NCBI RefSeq assembly: GCF_900101175.1
Contig: NZ_FNFQ01000001.1
Span: 558,001 to 622,000, forward strand
Origin: Stenotrophomonas pavanii
GTDB taxonomy: Bacteria > Pseudomonadota > Gammaproteobacteria > Xanthomonadales > Xanthomonadaceae
Length of the DNA: 64,000 nucleotides
Direction of reading: 5' to 3'
Shown: piece after piece, positions 33,488 to 41,600 of the stretch
How the letters are laid out: every line of letters starts with the position of its first letter
Numbering within the stretch: the stretch's first letter is position 1
The notes under the pieces: generated by a model
The model's database searches: none
Told to the model about the DNA's origin: nothing
Seen by the model: the letters and a program-made list of their open reading frames with translations, nothing else
Made by a program: the position numbers and the translations under genes

Positions 33488-34047
33488 CGCGTTCCCTGCA
33501 GCCACTGTCGGGCGATGAACAGCGCCGCCAGCGAGCGTCCCTCGGAGAAGTCCTCGCGCAGCATCAGCTGGTCCAGATCGGCCAGCTTCCACGGCACCAC
33601 TTCCAGTTCTTCCGGCTCGTCGCCGGCCAGCTTTTCCGGGTACAGGTCGCGCGCCACCACCAGCCACGACTGGTGGCTCATGTAGGTCGGGGCCAGGGTC
33701 ATTGCGCGCAGCACGTCGACCCGGCGCGCACCATAACCGGCCTCTTCTTTCAGTTCGCGGTCGGCGGCCTGCTCGGGGGTCTCGCCGGCGTCGATCCGGC
33801 CCTTGACCAGCCCCAGCTCGTAGCGGTGCATGCCAGCGGCGTATTCACGTACCAGCAGCACGGTTTCGTCGTCGAGCATCGGCACCACCACCACCGCACC
33901 ATGCCCACGGCTGACCAGCCGCTCAAAGCGGCGGCGTTCGCCGTTGGAGAACTCCAGGTCCAGATGCTGGCGCTGGAAGGGGCCGTTCTCCTCATCGGTG
34001 ATCCGATGGATGATCGGCAAGCGACGGCCGGCACGGTCATCGTTCAT
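33484..34047 (-). CDS. nudE: ADP-compounds hydrolase (Nudix)
   Basis: 187 residues from ATG 34047. The Nudix box is complete: GRIDAGETPEQA followed by ADRELKEEAGYGA. The context HRYELGLVKG before it and LAPTYMSHQSWLVVARDLYPEKLAGDEPEELEV after it match NudE, which splits ADP-ribose, Ap3A and NADH. It is first gene of the leftward operon and divergent from bioA with 77 bp between. Confidence 0.92.
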   Translation of the reverse strand: MNDDRAGRRLPIIHRITDEENGPFQRQHLDLEFSNGERRRFERLVSRGHGAVVVVPMLDDETVLLVREYAAGMHRYELGLVKGRIDAGETPEQAADRELKEEAGYGARRVDVLRAMTLAPTYMSHQSWLVVARDLYPEKLAGDEPEELEVVPWKLADLDQLMLREDFSEGRSLAALFIARQWLQGTR

Positions 34048-34124
34048 GCGGGATCTCCGCGGCGACCGGCGGCTGTGCCGGGGCCGATAGAATGTGCAGG
34101 CAGCAACATGTTCATGAGCCCGAA

Positions 34125-35516
34125 ATGCTAGCAGACCCAACCCGTTCCCCGCTGGCCAGCCATTGGCGGCAGCGCGACCTGCAGGTGCTGTGGCACCCGT
34201 GCACGCAGATGCGTGAGCATCCGGACACCCTGCCCCTGGTGCCGATCGCCCGTGGCGAAGGGGCCTGGCTGATCGACCACGATGGCAATCGCTACCTGGA
34301 CGCGGTCAGCAGCTGGTGGACCAACCTGTTCGGCCACGCCGAGCCGCGCATCGGGGGCGCCATCGCCGCCCAGGCCGGGCAACTGGAACAGGTGATGCTG
34401 GCAGGCTTCGGCCACGAGCCGGCCATTACCCTGGCCGAACGCCTGCTGGCACTCGCGCCACGCCAGGCCGGCCGTGCACCGCTGGCCAAGGTGTTCTACG
34501 CCGACAACGGTTCGGCCGGCGTGGAAGTGGCGCTGAAGATGGCCTTCCAGTACTTCCAGAATCGCGGAGAGTCCCGGCGCACCCGCTTCATCGCGCTCGA
34601 GAACGGCTACCACGGCGAAACCCTGGGCGCGTTGGCGCTGGGTGACATCCCGCTGTATCGCCGGGTCTATGCGCCGCTGCTGGCCGAAGGCCTGTTCGCC
34701 CCCTCGCCCGATGCCTACCTGGCCGAACCGGGCCAGAGCGCGGCCGATCGTGCGCGGCAGGCGGCCGATGGCCTGGCCACGCTGTTCGACCAGCACCCGG
34801 GAGAAGTCTGCGCGGTGGTGCTGGAGCCACGGCTGCAGTGTGCCGGTGGCATGCGCATGCATGATCCGGTCTACCTGCAGCGCGTGCGCGAACTGTGCGA
34901 CGCGCACGGCGCGTTCATGATCGCCGACGAGATCGCCACCGGCTTCGGCCGCACCGGCACCCTGTTCGCCTGTGAGCAGGCCGGGGTGATGCCGGACCTG
35001 ATGTGCCTGTCCAAGGGCCTGACCGGCGGCTTCCTGCCGCTGGCCGCAGTGCTGGCCACCCAGGCGCTGTACGACGCCTTCCTCGACGACACGCGCGAGC
35101 GTGCGTTCCTGCATTCGCACAGCTACACCGGCAACCCGTTGGCCTGCGCAGCCGCGCTGGCGACGCTGGACATCTTCCGCGACGACGATGTGATCGCCCG
35201 CAACCGCGGCATCGCTTCGGTGATGGGCACGCTGGCGGCTCCTTTCAGCGACCATCCGCACGTGGCCGACGTGCGCCAGGCGGGCATGGTGGTCGCCTTC
35301 GAACTGTCGCGTGACGGCAACCGGCGCACGCCGTTCGACCCGGCCCTGCGGCTGGGCCTGCACGCGTACAAGGCCGCGCTGAAACGTGGCGTGGTGCTGC
35401 GCCCGCTGGGCGACGTGCTGTACTGGATGCCACCCTATTGCGTGGACGACGAACAACTGGAGCTGCTGGCGCATGCGACGCTGGCAGCCATCGACGAGGC
35501 GATTGCATGCGCGTGA
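34125..35516 (+). CDS. bioA: Adenosylmethionine-8-amino-7-oxononanoate aminotransferase
   Basis: 463 residues from ATG 34125. PLP enzyme that converts KAPA to DAPA with SAM as amino donor in biotin synthesis. Seen: LWHPCTQMREH near the N-terminus (BioA-specific), AVSSWWTNLFGH, YADNGSAGVEVALKM, ENGYHGETLGALALGD, DEIATGFGRTGTLFACE, the PLP lysine in LCLSKGLTGGFLPLA, and HSHSYTGNPLACAAA. No BirA operator was recognised upstream. The end overlaps rsmE by 10 bp. Confidence 0.96.
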   Translation: MLADPTRSPLASHWRQRDLQVLWHPCTQMREHPDTLPLVPIARGEGAWLIDHDGNRYLDAVSSWWTNLFGHAEPRIGGAIAAQAGQLEQVMLAGFGHEPAITLAERLLALAPRQAGRAPLAKVFYADNGSAGVEVALKMAFQYFQNRGESRRTRFIALENGYHGETLGALALGDIPLYRRVYAPLLAEGLFAPSPDAYLAEPGQSAADRARQAADGLATLFDQHPGEVCAVVLEPRLQCAGGMRMHDPVYLQRVRELCDAHGAFMIADEIATGFGRTGTLFACEQAGVMPDLMCLSKGLTGGFLPLAAVLATQALYDAFLDDTRERAFLHSHSYTGNPLACAAALATLDIFRDDDVIARNRGIASVMGTLAAPFSDHPHVADVRQAGMVVAFELSRDGNRRTPFDPALRLGLHAYKAALKRGVVLRPLGDVLYWMPPYCVDDEQLELLAHATLAAIDEAIACA

Positions 35517-36244
35517 CCCGCTGCCCCATCGACCTGGCGCTGCACAGCGGCCAGACCGTGACCCTGCCGGAAGAGACGGCCAACCACCTGGTGCGGGTGA
35601 TGCGCCTGCGCGAGGGAGATACCTGCGTACTGTTCAATGGCGACGGCCATGACTACAGCGCGACGCTGACCGTGGCCGGCAAGCGCGAGGTCCAGGCCCG
35701 CATCGACGCGGTGCAACCCGTCGACAACGAATCGCCGCTGGCCATCACCCTGCTGCAGGGCATCGCCCGCGGCGAGAAGATGGACCTGATCCTGCAGAAG
35801 GCCACCGAACTGGGCGTGGCGGCGATCATTCCGGTCAACGCCGAGCGGACCGAGGTGAAGCTGGATGCGGCACGGGCCGAGAAGCGCGTGGCGCACTGGA
35901 ACAACGTGGTGACGTCGGCCTGTGGCCAGTCCGGGCGTGCACGCATCCCGCGGGTGGGTTCGCCGCTGTCGCTGGCCCAGGCCGCCACGGCGCTGCCGGC
36001 CGATACGCTGCGCCTGACCCTGGACCCACTGGGCGCGCATCGGCTGTCGACGCTGCAGGCTGCGCCGGCAGGCGGCATCGTGATCGCGATCGGCCCGGAG
36101 GGCGGCTGGTCACCCCGTGATCGCGATCAACTGGCTGCGGCCGGCTTCCAGGGGCTGCAGCTGGGCCCGCGGATCCTGCGCACGGAAACGGCCGGGCTGG
36201 CCGCGATTGCCGCATTGCAGGCGCGGTTGGGCGACCTGGGGTGA
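35507..36244 (+). CDS. rsmE: 16S rRNA (uracil-1498-N3)-methyltransferase
   Basis: 245 residues from ATG 35507. SPOUT-class SAM enzyme. Seen: HLVRVMRLREGD near residue 30, the MDLILQKATELGVAAIIPVNAERTEVKLD region, AIGPEGGWSPRDRDQL (knot/SAM loop) and the C-terminal [28 protein letters not shown]. It overlaps bioA by 10 bp. Its 3' end (from about 36141, with remnants of 36071-36085) is repeated twice more downstream inside a tandem array. Confidence 0.95.
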   Translation: MRVTRCPIDLALHSGQTVTLPEETANHLVRVMRLREGDTCVLFNGDGHDYSATLTVAGKREVQARIDAVQPVDNESPLAITLLQGIARGEKMDLILQKATELGVAAIIPVNAERTEVKLDAARAEKRVAHWNNVVTSACGQSGRARIPRVGSPLSLAQAATALPADTLRLTLDPLGAHRLSTLQAAPAGGIVIAIGPEGGWSPRDRDQLAAAGFQGLQLGPRILRTETAGLAAIAALQARLGDLG

Positions 36245-36260
36245 GGCTGATGCGCGGCAA

Positions 36261-36321
36261 TGCCGACCGCTGGCCGGCATCCACGGGAACATGAGGTTGC
36301 CGGCCAGCGGCCGGCACTACC
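36261..36321. repeat. SMAG inverted dimer 1
   Basis: A decayed left element (TGCCGACCGCTGGCCGGCAT) faces a full right element, minus strand GGTAGTGCCGGCCGCTGGCC, across about 14 bases. Confidence 0.75.
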
Positions 36322-36370
36322 AGCTACCCGACCGGCGGATTACCGATCAGGCCGCCAGCGAATGTCGACG

Positions 36371-36515
36371 CAGGAAGCCGCTCCCGCTGGCGGCATCGTG
36401 ATTGCAAGCGGCAGGGTTCCAGGGGCTGCAACTGGGGCCGCGGATCCTGCGCACGGAAACGGCCGGACTGGCCGCGATCGCGGCGTTGCAGGCGCGGTTG
36501 GGCGATCTGGGGTAA
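36371..36515 (+). pseudogene. rsmE 3'-end fragment, array copy 2
   Basis: From GGCGGCATCGTGAT (36389) to the TAA at 36513 it matches the end of rsmE with scattered substitutions and an internal deletion. It has no start codon or ribosome site of its own and is not expected to be translated. Confidence 0.8.
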
Positions 36516-36523
36516 GGCTTCGT

Positions 36524-36589
36524 GGTAGTGCCGGCCGCTGGCCGGCATCCACGGGATCATGGGGTTGCCGGCCAGCGGCCGGCACTACC
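36524..36589. repeat. SMAG inverted dimer 2 (both elements complete)
   Basis: GGTAGTGCCGGCCGCTGGCC on the plus strand faces the identical element on the minus strand, ending CACTACC at 36589. This is the best preserved pair in the array. Confidence 0.85.
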
Positions 36590-36644
36590 GGGAACCCGAC
36601 CGGCGGATTGCCGATCAGGCCGCCAGCGAATGCCGACGCTGGAA

Positions 36645-36783
36645 GCCGCTCCCGCTGGCGGCATCGTGATTGCAAGCGGCCGGCTTCCAGGGGCTGCAGC
36701 TGGGCCCGCGGATCCTGCGCACGGAAACGGCCGGGCTGGCCGCGATTGCCGCATTGCAGGCGCGGTTGGGCGACCTGGGGTGA
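36645..36783 (+). pseudogene. rsmE 3'-end fragment, array copy 3
   Basis: From GGCGGCATCGTGAT (36657) to TGA at 36781-36783. From TTCCAGGGG onward it is nearly identical to the rsmE end and even continues with GAGGCTGATGCG as in the true gene. It lacks a start signal. Confidence 0.8.
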
Positions 36784-36799
36784 GGCTGATGCGTGGCAA

Positions 36800-36859
36800 T
36801 GCCGACCGCTGCCGGCATCCACGGGAACATGACGTTGCCGGCCAGCGGCCGGCACTACC
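36800..36859. repeat. SMAG inverted dimer 3
   Basis: A shortened left element (GCCGACCGCTGCCGGCAT, missing part of the stem) faces a full right element ending GGCACTACC. Confidence 0.75.
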
Positions 36860-36884
36860 GGGAACCTGACCGGCGGATTCCCGA

Positions 36885-37349
36885 TCAGGCCGCCAGCGAA
36901 TCCAGCGCCGCTTCCAGGGCATCCAGGTTCGGCAGCAGGGCGCTCTGCTCACCCAGCAGCACGCGCATGTGCACGGTCTGCGGCAGGGTTTCCTCGGAGG
37001 CGTCGGCCAGCAGGCCATCGCGTGGCACCGAGATCAGCTGCGGGAAGTTCTGCGTCAGCAGCGCGTAGTACGGGCGCTGCGCGTTGCCGCTGAGGGACTT
37101 CAGCACCACCACCTTGTTGTGGCCGGCCACCACCTCTTCGCCCAGCCCCGAAAGCCGCGCGAACGACACCAGCGGCACCTGCCAGCCATGCCAGCCGATC
37201 TCGCCGACCAGCCAGCGCGGCGCATCGGAAACCGGCTGCACCGGCACCCGCGACATCATTTCGGCCACGGTGGCATTGGGCAACAGCACGCGCTCGTTGC
37301 CGGCCTGGATCAGGACGCCGCGGATTTCGTCATTGCTGGCGTAGCTCAT
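36885..37349 (-). CDS. chpC: CheW-like protein ChpC of the pil-chp system
   Basis: 154 residues forming one CheW-type domain (RGVLIQAGNERVLLPNATVAEMM, WLVGEIGWHGWQVPLVSFARLSG, KVVVLKSLSGNAQRPYYALLTQNFPQLISV). CheW proteins couple receptor to histidine kinase; as last gene of the operon it corresponds to ChpC of the Pseudomonas/Xylella clusters, an accessory adaptor. Its start overlaps the chpB-like stop by 4 bp. Its last codons are copied into the upstream tandem array. Confidence 0.88.
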   Translation of the reverse strand: MSYASNDEIRGVLIQAGNERVLLPNATVAEMMSRVPVQPVSDAPRWLVGEIGWHGWQVPLVSFARLSGLGEEVVAGHNKVVVLKSLSGNAQRPYYALLTQNFPQLISVPRDGLLADASEETLPQTVHMRVLLGEQSALLPNLDALEAALDSLAA

Positions 37350-38671
37350 GGTGCCTCTCCGTTCTCATGCTGTTCGCCCCAGCGCGCGGCAATCGCCTGC
37401 GCCAGTTCCTGCGGCTCGCCGGCCACCATGCCGGCAGCGACCACTGCGGTGGCCGCAGCCGGGTCATAGCAGCCCTCGCCCACCTGCCCGGCCACCCATG
37501 CACCGGCGGCCGCCAGATCCAGTGCCGGACCGACGTGGGCCAGGTCGGCACCACTGAGCAGCACCAGCGCGGTGTGCCCTGCCGGCAGCGAAGCGAGCGA
37601 AATGCCCTGGGCATCGCTCTGGAAATGCAGGCCATCACCGGCCGCGCGTACGCCGATGTCATCGGCCAGCACGTGCACCTCGCCCGGTACGGCGCGCTGG
37701 CCAGCCTCGGCCAGCTGCACCGGCAGAGGCGAAACGCGCGACATCTGCTTGACCAGGTTGCCGTAGCGGCCACCGTCCAGGCGCATGTGCACCAGTACCG
37801 GGACACTCAGCGACGCAGGCAGCGCGCCGAGCAGGCGACGCAGTGCATCCGGCCCGCCAATGCCGGCCAATACCAGCAGCGAGGCGGCCCGCGCACCGAC
37901 CGGTGCCGCGGCGTCCAGGTCGACCAGGCTCAAATGATCGGTATCAAAGGCCGGCTGCGTCGCGGCCACGGGCGCCGCCACGGCGGCCGGTGCCGGGGAC
38001 TCGCTGGATTCGTCGACCAGCGACCAGGCGGTGTGATCGAACGAAACCGGTGGTGCCGCGGGCGCCGCCGGCTCGGCCAGCGGCGGCGGATCCAGCGGCG
38101 CCGGCACGACCGGCTGCAGCGCCGCCAGGGCCTGTTCGAGCGCGATCGGCTCGTGCAGGTGCGTCGGCGGCGAATACAGGCCGTCGGCCGGGACGTCATC
38201 GGCCCAGCTCAGCGCCTGTTCGAGGTGCGGCTGCAGGGCTTCTTCCTGTGGCGCCGGCGCGGGCGCCGGATGACCGGGCTCCAGCTGCAGGCCCGGTTCG
38301 TCCTCGGCACCCGGCGGCAACACCTGCTGGTGGCCGTGCAGCTTGGCGGCCAGATGCCGGCCCCAACGCTGGGCCTCCCAGCCATCGCGGCGTGCGGCCA
38401 GCTCGGCTTCATCGAACACCAGGGTCAGCCCGGGGGCGGAGAGGACGGCTTCCAGGCGTTCCAGCGCGTCCTCGATCGCCGCTTCCAGCGCGATCACCAC
38501 GAACTGCGGGTCCGCAGCCTGCAGGACCTGTGGCTCCAGGCCGTTCGGATCATCTTCCAGGACCAGCTGCACATCCGCATGCGACAGCGCTTCGCGCAGG
38601 CGCTCACGCGCCGCGCCGGGGCGCGCCAGCAGGGCAACGGCCGGGGCCGGATGGGCTTCACTCACGGACAC
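37346..38671 (-). CDS. chpB: ChpB-like protein with degenerate receiver and degenerate CheB methylesterase domains
   Basis: 441 residues. Residues 1-110 look like a receiver fold without the phospho-Asp (VVIALEAAI where VVLLDIEMP would stand). A long Pro/Ala/Glu linker (about 120-260) follows, then a CheB-like C-terminal domain aligned through VLAGIGGPDALRRLL, VLVHMRLDGG, PGEVHVLADD and AAAGAWVAGQ. The catalytic Ser of CheB (G-A-S) is Gly270 here and the catalytic Asp (T-G-M-x-x-D) is not conserved; only His295 remains. It is therefore probably not an active methylesterase. It overlaps chpA by 14 bp and chpC by 4 bp. Confidence 0.8.
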   Translation of the reverse strand: MSVSEAHPAPAVALLARPGAARERLREALSHADVQLVLEDDPNGLEPQVLQAADPQFVVIALEAAIEDALERLEAVLSAPGLTLVFDEAELAARRDGWEAQRWGRHLAAKLHGHQQVLPPGAEDEPGLQLEPGHPAPAPAPQEEALQPHLEQALSWADDVPADGLYSPPTHLHEPIALEQALAALQPVVPAPLDPPPLAEPAAPAAPPVSFDHTAWSLVDESSESPAPAAVAAPVAATQPAFDTDHLSLVDLDAAAPVGARAASLLVLAGIGGPDALRRLLGALPASLSVPVLVHMRLDGGRYGNLVKQMSRVSPLPVQLAEAGQRAVPGEVHVLADDIGVRAAGDGLHFQSDAQGISLASLPAGHTALVLLSGADLAHVGPALDLAAAGAWVAGQVGEGCYDPAAATAVVAAGMVAGEPQELAQAIAARWGEQHENGEAP

Positions 38672-41600
38672 GGGCGATCCCCAGCAGGTCGTACACGTTA
38701 CGCATCAGGTCCAGTTCCTGGTACGGCTTGCCCAGGTAACGCTGGACACCGATCTCGAAGGCGCGCTGGCGGTGCTTGTCGCCGCTGCGCGAGGTGATCA
38801 TCACGATCGGCACATCCTTGTAGCGCGGGTCGGCACGCATCGCGGTGGCCAGCTCGTAGCCGTCCATGCGCGGCATCTCGATATCCAGCAGCATCAGGTC
38901 CGGCACGCGCTCTTCCAGCCGCTCCAGTGCTTCCACGCCATCGCGGGCGACGCTGACTTCGAAGTTGTGCCGTTCGAGGATGCGACCGGTCACCTTGCGC
39001 ATGGTCAGCGAATCATCGACCACCATCACCAGCGGCACCTGGCGTTCGTCACGCGGCGCATTGGCCAGCACCGGTGCGGTCGGATTGGCCAGGAAGCGGC
39101 GCACCAGCGGCGCGACGTCCAGGATCACCACCACGCGGCCATCGCCGGTGATGGTGGCACCGTAGATGCCCGGTACCGAGGCGATCTGCAGGCCGACTGG
39201 CTTGACCACGATTTCGCGGTTGCCCAGCACCTGGTCGATGGCCACGGCCGCGCGCAGGTCACCGGCGCGGACCAGCAACAGCGGCACCTGGTCCTGCCCA
39301 TCCGCCCGCGCCGGGGCCTGCCCGACCAGGCTGCCCAGGTCATACAGCGGATAGTCTTCGCCGCTGTAGCGGTAGCTGCTGTCGGCGGCCTCGAAACGCT
39401 CGCGCGACAGACGACCGATGCCACTGACCGAGGCCACCGGCACGGCAAAGGTGGTGTCGCCGATCTGCACGAACACCGCTTGGGTGACAGCCAGCGTCTG
39501 CGGCAGGCGCAGGGTGAAACGCACGCCCTGGCCGCGCACTGACTGGATGTCGACCGAGCCGCCGAGCTGGCGCACTTCATTGCGCACCACGTCCATGCCC
39601 ACGCCGCGGCCGGCCAGCTGGCTGACCTGATCGGCGGTGGAGAAGCCGGAGGCGAAGATCAGGTTGTCCAGGTCCTGCTCGCTGGGCTGCGCATCGGCTG
39701 CCAGCAGCCCGCGATCGATGGCGCGCCGGCGGATCGCTTCGCGATCCAGGCCCGCGCCGTCATCGGCCACTTCCAGCACGATTTCCGAGCCTTCGCGATG
39801 CAGGCGGATGGCGACCTCGCCCTCTTCCGGCTTGCCGGCGGCGCGACGCTGCTCGGGCGCTTCCAGGCCGTGGGCCACGGAGTTGCGCAGCATGTGCTCC
39901 AGCGGCGCGACCATGCGATCCAGCACGTTGCGGTCCAGTTCGCCGTGGGTGCCTTCCAGGGTCAGGTGCACCTGCTTGCCGGTGTCCATGCCGGACTGCC
40001 GGACCACGCGACGCAGGCGCGGCACCAGGCCGTCGAACGGCACCATGCGCGCGCGCATCAGGCCATCCTGCAGTTCGGAACTGACACGCGACTGCTGTTG
40101 CAGCAGCGAGTCGTACTGGCGCGACAGATCGTCGAGCACGCCCTGCAGGCCCCCGAGGTCGGCCGCCGATTCGTTCAGCGCCCGGCTCAGCTGCTGCAGG
40201 GTGGAGAAGCGGTCCAGTTCCAGCGGATCGAACTTCTGGTCGGCCTGGTCCTGCTCACGCTGGTAGCGGGCGACGATCTGCGCTTCGGTTTCCAGATCCA
40301 GGCGGCGAAGCTGGTCGCGCAGACGCGCGTTGGTGCGCTCCAGTTCGCCCATGGCACCACGGAAGGCACCCAGCTGCTGTTCCAGCCGCGAACGGTAGAT
40401 CGCCACTTCACCGGCATGGTTGACCAAGCGGTCGAGCAGATCCGCGCGCACGCGCACCTGTTCCTGCTGCGGGCGTGCCAGCGGATCTTCATCGCCCCCG
40501 CCTTCGGCCGGCAGCGGCGCCGACAACGGCGCATCGAGCAGGGCCGGTGCCGGGACCGCGTCCGGTGCCTGCGCCGTTTCGGCAACAGTGGCTTCGTTCG
40601 CGGCTGCCGCTGCGGCTGCGGACGCCGCCGCAACGGCGGCGATGTCGGTGGTGGTGCGCACTTCGAACGCGTCCAGCAGGTCCTGCGCCGGTTCCACCAC
40701 GCGGTGGTCGCCGGTGCGGGTCAGCAGCTGGTGCAGGCGATCGAACCCGCGCTCCAGCAACTGCACATCGCGGCGTTCGATGTCGGTGCGACCGGCGGCA
40801 ACGGCTTCCAGCAACGATTCGATGCTGTGGCCCAGATCGCCGATGGCATTGATGCCGGCCATGCGTGCACCACCCTTCAGGGTGTGCAGGTCACGCTGCA
40901 GGCCGGCCAGCACCTCGCGGTCCTGCGGCGCATCGCGCAGTTCGCTGATCAGGCCGTCGCAATGGTCGAGCAGGTCCTTGCCTTCCTCGACGAAGATGTC
41001 GACCAGTTCGCGATCATAGACGCTGAAGTCAAGTGCATCGGCACTCTCTTCCGCCACCGTCGCGGCAGCAGCCTCGGCTGCCTCGGGTTCAGATGCAACG
41101 CCTTCGGCCGCATCGGCTTCCACGTCATCCAACGCGGTGACCGCCCCGGCGTTGCCGATGTCGGCGTGGCCTTCGGCCTGGCCCGGCGCGTCTTCCATTT
41201 CGAAGAAGCGCACCGGTTCGGCGATGCCCGGCGCTGCGTCCGCGGCCGCCTGCTCGTTCACCGTCGCCGGGGACGGCTGATCGGCGCTCTCTCCTTCACC
41301 GATCGCCGCCTCCCCGCCGACGTCCGCATCCTCGGCAAAGGCTTCCGCCTCGCCCGGCGCGAGTTCGCTGGCCTGCAGGCCGAGCACGGGCCATTGCCCG
41401 TCGTCGGCCAGGGGCTGCTCTTCGTCGATCACGTGCAGGCCGGCCTCGAGCGCGGCTTCCAGCGAGACCGGTTCTGCAAACCCCGGCGCAGCCATTTCAT
41501 CCTGCAGGCTCGACAGCTCGCTGTCGAGTGGCAGTGCAACAGGCGTCTCGAACTCCACCGCGTCGGCGAGGTCTGCACGCTCCGGCGCTGCCCCATTCAG

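Larger units (their letters stand above)
36141..36900. repeat. Tandem array of the rsmE-chpC junction, about 270-bp period, nearly three units
   Basis: Each unit has the end of rsmE (copies ending 36244, 36515 and 36783), a SMAG inverted dimer, and a segment matching the 3' end of chpC (TCAGGCCGCCAGCGAAT at 36347, again near 36615, then the real gene end at 36885). The word TTCCAGGGGCTGCA recurs at 36146, 36417 and 36685, giving periods of 271 and 268. Copies 2 and 3 also keep GGCGGCATCGTGAT from earlier in rsmE but lack the DNA between. The 36245-36884 gap holds nothing else. Confidence 0.9.

Noticed and set aside
36261..36859. Regularly spaced palindromes near 36.3-36.9 kb considered as a CRISPR array
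   Set aside because: The repeated blocks are about 270 bp and consist of gene-end fragments and SMAG dimers. There are no short unique spacers and no cas genes.
36260..36869. Small open frames inside the rsmE/SMAG array
   Set aside because: They come from repeat units and antisense or shifted rsmE fragments, with no start signals and no conserved product.
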